Part shown: in pieces, positions 53,073 to 64,000 of the stretch
Position numbering within the stretch: position 1 is the stretch's first letter
How the letters are laid out: each line of letters starts with the position of its first letter
NCBI GenBank assembly: GCA_033675545.1
Contig: JAWDGP010006556.1
Coordinates: 137,501-201,500, forward strand
Source: Elysia crispata
Lineage: Eukaryota; Mollusca; Gastropoda; Plakobranchidae
Length of the DNA stretch: 64,000 bases
Direction of reading: 5' to 3'
Position numbers and translations under genes: made by a program
The notes under the pieces: model-generated
Told to the model about the DNA's origin: nothing
What the model saw: only the letters and a program-made list of their open reading frames with translations
Databases searched by the model: none

Positions 53073-53122
<50 letters not shown>

Positions 53123-53125
53123 AAA
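53073..53125. repeat. (AAC)n microsatellite
   Basis: A pure AAC run of about 50 bp after a C-rich stretch. The poly-Asn frame is an artefact. Confidence 0.95.
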
Positions 53126-53261
53126 CCGCGAAAAAGTTCACCCGTAATTTGCGATGAAATGATGACTGCCGCATATTTTTTACAGATCAACGAATTATCT
53201 CTCTCCTCCCTCCATCATTCTGTGTGTCTAACTATCCAACTTTTTTAATTGCTTGCAACAC

Positions 53262-53264
<3 letters not shown>

Positions 53265-53350
<86 letters not shown>
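53265..53350. repeat. (CT)n microsatellite
   Basis: A perfect CT run of about 82 bp, the third of the four in 50.6-54.1 kb. Confidence 0.95.
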
Positions 53351-53351
<1 letters not shown>

Positions 53352-54002
53352 AAGCCATGTAGCTATCTATCTATCTCTATGTCTACTTCTCTTTTTAAAT
53401 TTTGTTACACATAAGTTGACCACCTGTCCTCATCGCCGTTGTTTTGTCCGCCTTTTTGAACCGGCCTCGATGCCAACCGCGTCAACCTTGGCAGCCGAGG
53501 TGAAGGTCTTTCAACGCCGAGGAATTCCATCGAAATCCGCCAACTACGGACTCGAAAAGACGCGATTTAAATATCTTTCAGTCTTGTTTATTGGCAATAC
53601 GGGAATGGTATCTTGAGCTCGCTTTGCCATAACTGGTTTTTGAAGCTGCTGTCTCGTCCTCCCAGACACCTACCGAAGGTGTCATTCCCAGGGGATGCAT
53701 AATTTAGCGTGAGATCTGAGCAAGTTCTCTCTCTGCTGTTTGCTGTACTTCGGTTCTTGGCTGGTCAGGTCCTTCGAGTGCAACACTCAGGAATTGTTTC
53801 TTTAAAAATCCTTTCGAATTCGTAAAGATGTCATCTTTTTTTTCGCCTCAGTTTGGTATAAAAATCCTTTTGTAGAGGTCCTTTTTCTTCCTCTCATATT
53901 TTTTTTTAAATTTAAATCAGCAGCCAGCTCATTGTTTATCCTGTTGATCTTTAAAAATAAAATGTTAACGGTTTAGACGTTTTGATCCATGTGTCATTGC
54001 TA

Positions 54003-54005
<3 letters not shown>

Positions 54006-54087
<82 letters not shown>

Positions 54088-54090
54088 TCT
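54006..54090. repeat. (CT)n microsatellite
   Basis: A CT run of about 85 bp with one CA interruption near its end, the fourth in this group. Confidence 0.95.
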
Positions 54091-56644
54091 GATCAATACC
54101 GGATGACTAAGAGACACAAGAAATTTCTCTATCCTTAGCTTACGAGGGTCGACTAATCGTAGCGCGTTTTCCTTCTAGCATGTTGTTTCTGCAGGGGCTT
54201 TACTCTTCTGGTGTTTTAAGAGTTCGGAAGGTCCATAAAGGCTTGCCTCAAGTCTTTTCATTTTTTAACATCACTCGCCAAGTCTCCTCAATTTTGACTT
54301 TTTAACTGTGGGCTTTGGCCATGGTTTTGTTTATTTCATTATCCTTTATGGTGTTTCAGGTCGACCCTAAACTAAGTTTTGTGCAGAATTAAAATTTTAT
54401 GTAAATGATAAAATATAATTGGCACGTTACTCTAATTTTTGCATGAACTAACCAGTTCGAAATGAAATTTTAACACGAGCGGAATAATGAATGCTCTTTT
54501 ACAACTACTGACACGATGCTTAAAGTGATATGGGTGGTGCGAATAATTTGGTTACTTAGAGCGCAGTTTCGTTGAACCTATTGTTGATTTCGCGTTGTGT
54601 GCTCCTTGATGTATATACTACTGATATTTGCGAATTTTATTGCCCCAACTTTATGTCGATTTGTTTACCTCTCAATGACTCATTACTGGTGTAGAACGCA
54701 GTTTTGGTGCTCACGTTAATCTTTGTGTAAGCTCACAGTGCGACCCACAAATATGCCCAGTGTTATGGATCTGGATCGTGTGCGGTGCGCCGAGCTCGGT
54801 GGCTTGCGTTTTAAACGCATTGCTCTTCAAGGTAAAGGTGGGGATGGTGGGGTTTTGTTTGTTTGGGTTTTTTCTCTCTTTTGGAATGGTTGGTTGTGTG
54901 TGTGTGTGTCAGATTCAGGTGAAACTGAAGTGCTGTGCACCACCAAAGATTTTAAAATAAATTTAGGCAAGAATGAGAAACATGCTCTGACAAGCTGGCC
55001 TATTTATTTTTTCTTAATAGGACTAAACTGCACGATGAGGTTTTTTAGGATTTATATTTTAATAATGCGTGTGAAGGAATAGTCTAAGGCACTGTTTCCT
55101 AATCAAACTCTCTACCAGATACATGTCCTATAGAGTGTTTATCCGTGTGGACGGGGAGGCCCTCGCTAAATCTATTGAATCGAGGGTAAAGAATACCAGC
55201 ATGCGACGCGTGATGAAGTAGAAAAACGTGACGAAGTCAGTGACTGAGTTAGTCGATTGTTTTCTGTTACTCTCCATACAGGGTTTTACCCATTGTAGTG
55301 TTCGCCATGTCTCTTTTACTGCGGCCTATATCCAGCCTTTAACAAACCCCAAAACCAGGATGCGAAACTAAGCTTAGATCAAGATAGGTCGTACAGGCTC
55401 AAGAAGACGTGGAGACGAGAAAAACACTCTTACTACCTGGGGCAAGCTGTGACCACACCGGGTAAGGTTGATTGGGATCATCCACAGATATTGTGTGTTT
55501 TTAGTTTCGAGCGTCATTTAGTGAGTGCGTAGTTGAGTAACGATCTGTCAAAATAACATGTTTATTCGATTCGGCTGGGAGCTTGTTGTCCCTCTTTCCT
55601 TCATTCAATGCAACGTGCAGTGTAGCAGCTGCAGTTTGGTCTGCATGTTGACAGCATGGTTTCAACTATTAGCATAATAGAATGTAACAACACGTCCAGC
55701 AAAAAAAAAAAAAAAACAATTAAGCGGAATTGATGAATACGATAAAGGTTACCGGATTCTATGGAGCTGACGCACGCTCTGTCATTTCATTCGATAGGTC
55801 ACAACTGTAGCCTTCTTCTGATCAAAGCGAGCAATAATAAATATATGTCCGAATGCAGGGCAACGACACAGCATTAAAATCATTATATTTCCATTCATGG
55901 GTGCGATTTTTCAATATTGAAATTAATGATGTATGCGCTTTCCCCTCTTGCTTTTCTCTCTTTCTTTTTCTTTCTTTTTTTTTTTTTTTCTTATGGGCTT
56001 GTTTTATTAGTGAACATCTCTACACACAATCACGCGCATGCTCACATACAAATCTCTTACAGTCATGATGCAGGGAGACAGTTTAAAATCTCGTGTAAGA
56101 CAAAAACGTAGCTCATAAACTAACGGCATTTAAATAATGTCAAGTGACCAAAAAAAAAAAAAAAAAAAAAATCACTGAGATGGAAGGCTTTTGAAAACTA
56201 ATAAGAACAAAACTCACCCTGCTAGTTCATGTCCAACTCAAAGATGTTTTTTTTTTAATCTAAAAATAATGGAGTTTCTCGTTCTGTAAACAATGCTCGG
56301 TAGACATGTGGTGAAGGTTATGTTCACAAGATCTTCTCTAGCTTCATCTGGCATGGATCGCCGCTAGTCACTGTGGTCCCCTTGACTTGTGCTAGTTATC
56401 AATCAACCAGCCAACATGGCAAAGTAAGAAAAGTTAATTGATTTTGTAAAATGCAAATTATAGATAGAAACAGGCAACAGTGAACTTTGGCAAGGCGTTG
56501 TACATTTAGCACTTATTTTAACCTTCCATTGTTTATAGGATCTAATAGATTGGGAAACTACAGAAATAAAAGTTTTCATATATTGCTAGCAGTGGACTTT
56601 ACCCGTAAAAACGCGTTCGTCTTCGTAATACACATACACACAAA

Positions 56645-56725
<81 letters not shown>

Positions 56726-56726
56726 A
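56645..56726. repeat. (TG)n-(TA)n-(TG)n compound repeat
   Basis: Five or six TG units, about 24 TA units and about 12 TG units in a row. An ACACATACACACA stretch lies immediately upstream and can pair with the TG units, so a hairpin or Z-DNA/cruciform structure is plausible. Confidence 0.95.
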
Positions 56727-58865
56727 GTTCCTTCAATGACACAAACCCTCGACCATCATGTGAAACGTCTGGCTCACAGTGCTGATCACTGTTATTCTTG
56801 AGCAACACACCCATCTTTCTTTTGTTTGTTTTTTAAATTTTTTAAATCACTTTATCTATGCAAGATCGAATACAGTTTTGATATATTTAAAGGTTTGGGG
56901 AGCGGGGCGGTTAACCTAGTCAGCCTATGTGGAACCAAAACACCTGAACTTTACACATCATGTCTAACATGCTTAACTAACACAGCATGCGTTCACTGAT
57001 GTAATATTGTGCGAAAGTTTTTTGAAGGAGACCAACATAACACCTCGGCATACTCTTTGTGCGGGTTTATATTTCGGATAGTTTGGCCAGTGATAAGCTT
57101 TGCTAGGCTTTGGCATAACGACATGCTTAATAAGGAGAATGCACCTCTCAACGTCCCTTCTTATATTGTAGCGGTCACGGACAATAAAAATGATGTCTCT
57201 TCAGCCAGCAGACTCCAGGTCAAGTGGATTGTGTGACAACACATTTTCATTATGATGTGGCACGCCTTCACAGTACACACATAGTTGCTGTCGCCGTGAC
57301 TTTCCATTGGGAAACTTTAAATAGCTCTGCGTTTCTTCCTTCTCGTAAAAATTTTAATTATGTGCCATAAGCACAGTGTCTAACAATAACTCGAGGCCTT
57401 CGATTCTAAAGAGGCCTCGCTATAACTCTATGGCTGATTATAATACACTAAGGTTTAAAACTTATCCAACCATCGTGGCCCTGAATGAGATGTATTTTTT
57501 AATTAAAGAAAAAAGAAAAACAAACCCTCTTCCCCGTGTTCTTGTTCTTTGGGTCAGATTGTACAATTTTACCAGAGCTTGGTTTTACTGTCGTCTCTGC
57601 TGACTCATACATAACCTGGCGTTGAGAGTGCTGGTCCTCATGCTACTTGACTCACTAAAGTACATGTTACACCGTGGCGCAAAGTTGGAACTATCGTTTC
57701 TTGAAACCCTTGGCTAGACCGACCATTATTATCAGTGCTAAATGCGTGGCGCCACCTCAACGTTATATCTTCATTCGTGTTGTTAATGTTGTCACACTGT
57801 TTTGTTCGGTTCACCTTGTCCGGTTACAATAGTAACTAAATATAGGATTAACCCATCACAATTATTGCCCGGTGTGTAGCTTAGCCCCGGTCTCTTCCAC
57901 TGGATCATTATAGGCTCAGGGCTGCCACTCCACACCATGGATTAGTCACACTGAGTGTTCACTTCAAATCTTTAGTATTGGCTGAGAGCACAAGGACGGT
58001 GCTTTCATTATTCGGACATGAGAGAGACAGAGCGATGTCGCTAAGAAATTTGAACTGAACCTCTTACACACTATACACCGGCAAGCTTTATTCAATGCAG
58101 ACTACTAAAGCCGAAGTGGTGGGAAATTATACAAGTATTTTTAACCTATATTTTGATGTATTCAATTATTACATTTACAAGAACAATCTAACATTCCTAA
58201 TATCTGCTCAGTACTATAATCGCGGTTTTTCTTGTTCCTCCTTCTCAGATGACAACTTTTAGCGGGTTAGTGCGCTTTGTTCCCACTCCGGAGGTAAAAC
58301 AGACAAGTTCACTTACTGAACTGGCCACTCGGCTCAGTGCAGGTCGTTTGCTTTTCTTTTAAATCTGTTTTGTTTTGTTTTGGTTTTGTTTTTTTTTTCT
58401 TCTTGAAATATTTTCATTTCGTTAATTTCATACCTTTGTGGTCGTATTTCGTTTTCATTTTGAATTTTTTTTTATGTGCCATATTTTTTTTTTTCTTATT
58501 CTGCAAAGACGGAAGGAGAAGATACCTGCGGAACGCCAGTGTTTAGCAACCTCACGGGTTACAAATTCACAGAATTCAATGTTTTCTTACGTCTTCTCCC
58601 GTAGCTCATGTTTCCCCTCAATGCCACTGGACTAGGAAAACGAAACATAGGAAGAATTTTTTTTTCTTTTTAATATTTTTTTTTTTTGTGTATGTGTAAT
58701 TAGAAAAAATACAACACTTTTAAGCAGCTATTTTAAAATTCAATCCATTAAACATCGTCAGCGTATAGCGATTCCGACGCCATAAATCATATTGATTACC
58801 TGGGAAAAGGCGTGGTGCTTTTTGGTTCTGTCGACTCAGCACAGGACGATTGCGATTTAGATAGA

Positions 58866-58921
58866 AGAAAGCACAGTTTTTTTTTGTTTTTTTTTTAATT
58901 TTTTTTTGTTTTTTTTTTTTG
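58866..58921. repeat. T-rich tract
   Basis: Runs of 8-12 T broken by single G or AA. Nothing else is seen here. Confidence 0.85.
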
Positions 58922-61202
58922 CTGTTTGGCTAAGGACGCAAAGTTAGATGAATCAGGTTTCCAAAAAAATTATAAGTGAAATTAATGATCTGTATAGATA
59001 ATAATATAGATACATTTGATTGGCGTACTAAAACGCAACAAGCGGGCGCTCGGTATAAAGGAATAGTTGGCAAGTGCCAATTTTATTTCCTTCTGGTGTT
59101 TGTTTGCAACTTGGGAATAAATTAAGCTCTCAGTGTTCTTTTCGTATCTTGTGTAGTTGCAGGTGAGGCAAGCTAAGCATTCATGACTTATTTTAAGCTG
59201 TAAATCCCTATTGGTCTTTAAAATTCTGCAGCGTTTGTAATATTACATATTGCCATCTGGTGATTGACATTTTGACCTCTATTTTCTGTGCGATTGATTC
59301 TGCCTCTCAGTTGACTCATCGCATTCTTTTATCAAACCGCCATTCCTTAGCACTTAGCAGAGAGCTGGTCGACTGGAACTGTAGACGTATGATGGTCTTA
59401 CTGTTAGCCTTGCCATCAATACCAATCATTTCGACGGACTTTAATTTATATATTATGGTTCGGGATAAGGTTACATCTAAGATTTTCATCTACTTACGTA
59501 CCTGGCACAGTGGTTGTGTAAGGCACTGTTGGATAACGTGGTTCATAATTTATTTCTTTATGTAACCTAGCTGGAATTTCTAGCACAATAAACTGAAGTC
59601 TATCACCAGCTTTGCCGTTAAGCTAAGGATAAGATTATATCAAATATCAATAAGTATAACTGTAGTTGGTCTCACAGTATTTAAAAAAAAAAGTCATCTC
59701 TGACGCCAATACATGGAGAGTTGGGATTGCGGCATATACTGGCAGATCACCGGCCATGTGAGCATAAGTGAAGATCATTTTGGAGATCTCCAGACCAGCC
59801 AACACCCATTCACACCTGGATATGGAATGAGTAAAAATCAAGTGTCTCTCGACCGAGAGCCTAAGGACATGGCTGTGAATGGCCGGCCATCTGACTGACC
59901 TTTTCTTCGCCGACTGCACTCAATTCTTGTCGAGAGCTGAAGTGATATTTTTTTGTCTCGTGTCGATAGCCCAATCCTGGAAACGTTATCTGGAACAGGA
60001 CGCTTCATGGCTTATGTCTTGCTAATTTGTGGAAATTCGTTACGCCTTATGAAAAAGAAAGGGAAATCAAGAAAAAAGGACGTGAAGTCTTTTCACGTAT
60101 ATGTAAAGTTGCTAAAATAATGTTGCCATTATTTTATTGAATAGAGGGATAGATTGCCCAGATATCCGAGAATGGGTCGTTTTGTCCAACTGATGCTTAT
60201 TTCTTTTCGAAATTATTGATAGTGCATCAATGAATTTTAATAAGTTTAGTTAGACCATTTCCCCCTTTTCCATCTCGTCACCTCCAACCTCTTCCTCTCC
60301 TTCTCCCTCCCAGTTATTCCACGGCACATCTTCGCCCACTCCTAACCCCACATCCACCATTGTCATTTGAATTAAAACACCGTCATCATATCATTGCAAT
60401 TTTCTGCCAAAGTTAACATTATCTATAGTTTGTTTTTCTTTTTGTGTAATTAAGAATTTTGATTTTTTAAAAAATTTTCTTTATTCTTGGAAGCAAATTG
60501 AAGTTAAATTAGAGGATAGATGTCTTGAAGTTACACAATGGAAATAGAATCTTGTGACGTGGAGCTTGACGCAGCCACAACTGGCTACAGACACAGTTGG
60601 TATATTATAATTTGCCATAGTAACCCGCCACTATGGAGCTTTTAACAGTGCGTGCCACCAGGGAAATCCATAACAACTGGACAATTTTTTTTTTTAATTT
60701 GTCGTCACAAGTTGTTTTGATTTCCCGAGTTTGTGCCGTTGATGTGTACTGAACTATTCTTAGCTTGAGAAAAGGGAAGGGAGAGAAGGAAGGGGTTACT
60801 CAGGTTGTTACATTCAATAAGACAGCGAATTTAGCCTTCCCCGCCCCCTAATTTCATGAACTCTTCTTGAAGCTGCTTTTTGCGTATGAAGCGATAAAAT
60901 CTGCAACAATGCACATTGATGGAAAATTTTAGGGGGGGCGGGGAGGGGGGTGTATTAAAGGTCTTCATAAGGAAGCATGCTTATAACAAAATTGTTTGGT
61001 TCTTCTGAGGTGTTCGAAATGCTTCTGATTGTTGAACAGAACACACGGCTTCCATGATCCAACAAAGTGACGAAACTCTGTGAATTCGCATTCCTTATTA
61101 TCATCGGTCAACCTCTACTGCACAATTTAGAGTTTTGGCCTTGAAATTAAATCAGACAATTTGTTAGTTCGCATTTGCATCTCATTCCCCCCTTTCCCCC
61201 CA

Positions 61203-61218
61203 TCTGTCTGTCTGTCTG

Positions 61219-61309
<91 letters not shown>
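61203..61309. repeat. (CTGT)n-(CT)n microsatellite
   Basis: Five CTGT units followed by a perfect CT run of about 85 bp. Confidence 0.95.
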
Positions 61310-61311
<2 letters not shown>

Positions 61312-63157
61312 AATCATACTATAAAGATCAACCCCCAGCAAAGTGCGTTTGGGCCTGTCTTTATAAATTTCTATCGTTCTAGCGTTTTTTGAGGGCAATG
61401 CCAGCGTTGTAATGAATGTAATTATTAATCAGATGTAACCTTGGCCCCCACGGGCTACAGAGCTTTTGTAACGATAGATATGGAAAAAAAATAAATTAGA
61501 AATCAGTGGAAAAGCCCACCGTGGCCAATTAGTGGAATTAGAGCGGAGATCATTGCTTTGAGCTCGAGAGAAAAGCTCGACCGGGGAAGCAATTACTTGT
61601 CTTTCACTTTTACCTACAGTTCGTGCGGAATTCATGTCAGCATGGGTAGTGGTTTTCCGCTCACTTTGCCACCTTTCTAAGAGCTTAGAATTTAAGCCGA
61701 TTTTATGAAAATTTCAAATCGTGAGCGGTATTTTTTAGTCTGTTTATATGGGCACTGTTACATCTGTTGACACTGTGTGATAAAGCGAGCCAAAAATATG
61801 ATAAGGAAAACTACCCAAGAGCTCGGTGTCACGATTTCTGTTACCACCATGTTGATGCTGATAGCTAGTAGCCCAGGATGGTAGTATTTAAACCAACACA
61901 TTCAGAAATCAGTACGATTGTCTCTCTTCAATGACCGATGTATGTTGAGTGAATGAACGAACGTTTTTGACTATGTGTGGAGGATACGTGGGTGAATTGA
62001 AATCCGTTTGTGTTTCTGATAATTTAACTAGAAGGATGGCGTGAGCGAAATTCAAATTACCCGCTGCATAAACGTTTCAGTGGGGCTGACAGTCGAAAGA
62101 ACCTGGCAAAATAAAGTGTCTTGTAAAATAAACATGCTCCAAAGATAGACACACCACTTGACAGGCGATTTGGTGAAAAGGATGGGGGAGGGGGAGGGAG
62201 TGGGAGGAGAAGAATGGTTATCTTCTTCCAGCGAAGGATTTGTAATGATTATTTCCACTCTGTATTGTTACTTAACTCGTGGCATTCATCTGTTAAGTGC
62301 ACTGTAAGGACAGTCGGAATCGACATTTGTCAACACTAGCGCAAATAATTAAAGTTCACCCCAGCCTAGCCCATAAAGGCCGATGGAAATCAATGTTTGT
62401 GTTATCTGGCATTGAATCAAATCTAATTTTAGTATAATCATATGATATGATGAGCTGCGAAAACTTGATAGATTCGAAGATCTCAATCTGAACTTTTTTT
62501 TCTCAACCAAATATCAGTGGTAAAATTTCGTTGTCATGTTTTGATGATTTTAGAATTGTCATTATATCATCGTCGCTGTTGTCGTCATCGTCACCCACAC
62601 ACGCTAATATATAATTATCACCATAATGACATTTCTGTTCGTCTAATTAATTCACTCAAACAACGCCCTTGTGTAATGAACTGAAAAGAACACTCTTTGC
62701 ACTGACCTAAGAAATAATAGTTTTTAATGATTTATATGAAATAGGCAGTGTGCCAGAGAAGCGCTGATTTTGACACATATGTCTTTAATCAACTTTGTAT
62801 TTGACAGAACCCAGAAACAACTTTGAAAATGTCACTGACTGGAGAAATTAAAGCAATCATAATTTCAAACTTGTAAACTGTTCATGGCGTATTTAAAGAA
62901 AAAAAAAAAAAAAATTAATTTCTGTAATTTTATCAAGATAGCACATGCATGAAAAATATGTCATATATGCATAGGCCTGTCATGTTCATCTATTTGAAAA
63001 AAAAAAAAAAAACAACAAAAAACAAAAAAAACTTTCATTATGCAAAAATGATTCACGGAAATTGAAAACATTCCTTTAAAAAAATTGCTGTAATAGTTTT
63101 TAACAACTGGAAGTTTAAAATTAATTGATTGAGCATTTTTTTTTTCCCAAGCATATA

Positions 63158-63173
63158 ATGATGATGATGATAA

Positions 63174-63267
<94 letters not shown>

Positions 63268-63268
63268 C
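63158..63268. repeat. (ATG)n-(AAT)n microsatellite
   Basis: Four ATG/GAT units and then AAT units of about 100 bp with one AAAAAT variant. It lies 500 bp upstream of Gαi exon 4. Confidence 0.95.
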
Positions 63269-63767
63269 AGTACAAAACTGATTTGCCTAAGATTCATTGA
63301 TATTTTTTTCATTATTGGGTTTTTACAGATTTCTTTGGGTAACTTCGTTTGCCTGTTATCTTTTGCAATTTGATTTGGGATTAATTAAAAAAAAGGAAAT
63401 AAGTTTTGAAGACTTCTCCCACCTGAAGCAAAATTTTTGTACCGAAGGACTACTTTCATAATCCCACATGTCCTGGTTTAAATCTGGTTTGGTTTTCAGT
63501 GCCTAAAAACTAGAGGCTTTATATAGCATAGCAATACTTTTCTTTATCTCTCACAGTACATTCTTTGAGCCATGAGATGTTATCCATAATTATGACATAC
63601 TTTAACTCGTGATGATTTTGATTGAACTGGAATCTCAGGTGATAATTATCTATAATCCTGTGTGGAATTCCTGTTTTGGAAAGTTATTCCTGTACAATAG
63701 AACCTATATACTGAACATAACCATTTCTCTGCCCTTTTTTTTTTTAAATTAATTTTGTTTTTTTCAG

Positions 63768-63925
63768 GAAGATGCAAGGCAGTTCTTTGCTCTTGCTGGC
63801 CATGCAGATGAGGGTGAGATGTCATCCGAGCTCTCTGGCATCATGAAAAGGCTCTGGAAAGATGTGGGTGTCCAAGAATGTTTTAGTCGCTCCAGGGAAT
63901 ACCAGCTCAATGATTCAGCTGAGTA
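63768..63925 (+). CDS. G protein alpha-i subunit, exon 4 (helical domain)
   Basis: This 158-bp exon encodes [20 protein letters not shown], continues with [19 protein letters not shown] and ends [13 protein letters not shown] plus two bases of a Tyr codon (phase 2), followed by GTAAGT. MKRLWKD-GVQ and [10 protein letters not shown] are strongly conserved in Gi-class subunits and form the later helices of the helical domain. The GTPase domain proper (switch I with its catalytic Arg, DVGGQ, NKKD, TCAT and the C-terminal Cys modified by pertussis toxin) must lie beyond the right edge. Size and phases again agree with vertebrate GNAI as I recall it. The gene is cut by the window, not truncated. 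Confidence 0.97.
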
Positions 63926-64000
63926 GTAAGTCATTTCAGTTTCATAAGCTTTTCATTCAAGTGTGGAATTTGCTTCCTTGCAATAATTATTGTACTCTGT

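Noticed and set aside
53224-53616. 130-codon frame after a (CT)n tract
   Set aside because: The first third is repeat-coded Ser/Leu and the rest has no recognisable similarity.

Overview
The window is eukaryotic and most likely comes from a mollusc, probably a gastropod. The support is: AT-rich DNA with long perfect di- and trinucleotide repeats, small exons with GT/AG introns tens of kilobases long, a Gαi gene with metazoan exon structure, and a broken copy of a transposon-like gene family that I associate with invertebrate genomes. The phylum is an inference; no rRNA or other marker gene is present. There is no bacterial-style operon, CRISPR array, tRNA or rRNA gene that I can support.

Two host genes are visible, both on the + strand. 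The first (2808-5437) is the 3' part of a bZIP transcription factor of the NFIL3/E4BP4-PAR-CES-2 group. One exon carries a long His/Gln tract and the DNA-binding basic region. After an intron of 900 bp, the second exon carries the leucine zipper, a long Gly/Ser-rich tail and, at the extreme C terminus, a second heptad-perfect leucine zipper. Its 5' exon(s) were not found. The second gene (from 23322 past the right edge) is a G protein alpha subunit of the Gi class. Four coding exons of 118, 43, 142 and 158 bp are separated by introns of 2,745, 6,100 and 31,298 bp. About 32 kb to 64 kb is therefore essentially one intron.

Between the genes (5.4-23.3 kb) lie compound trinucleotide arrays with a nested, concentric layout (6.3, 8.8 and 10.2 kb), a decayed transposase-like gene (15.2-16.6 kb), a group of short inverted and direct repeats (18.2-18.4 kb), a 55-bp minisatellite of 23 copies (19.5-20.8 kb) and further (ATT)n, (CT)n and (TA)n tracts. 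The Gαi introns hold a dense cluster of AGATCT words (intron 1), a small terminal-inverted-repeat element (intron 1), a GC-rich block (intron 2), a T26-G23 homopolymer junction (intron 2), a perfect 286-bp (AG)n tract, a perfect 92-bp triplication and many (CT)n tracts (intron 3).

The two genes need not work together, but both touch cAMP/bZIP biology: Gαi proteins inhibit adenylyl cyclase, and the window has five full TGACGTCA palindromes, three of them in Gαi intron 3. I did not find a clear new multi-gene system. The strongest unusual signals are the second C-terminal zipper of the bZIP protein, the concentric microsatellites, the 55-bp minisatellite carrying repeated CAGCTG E-boxes, and the CRE palindromes.
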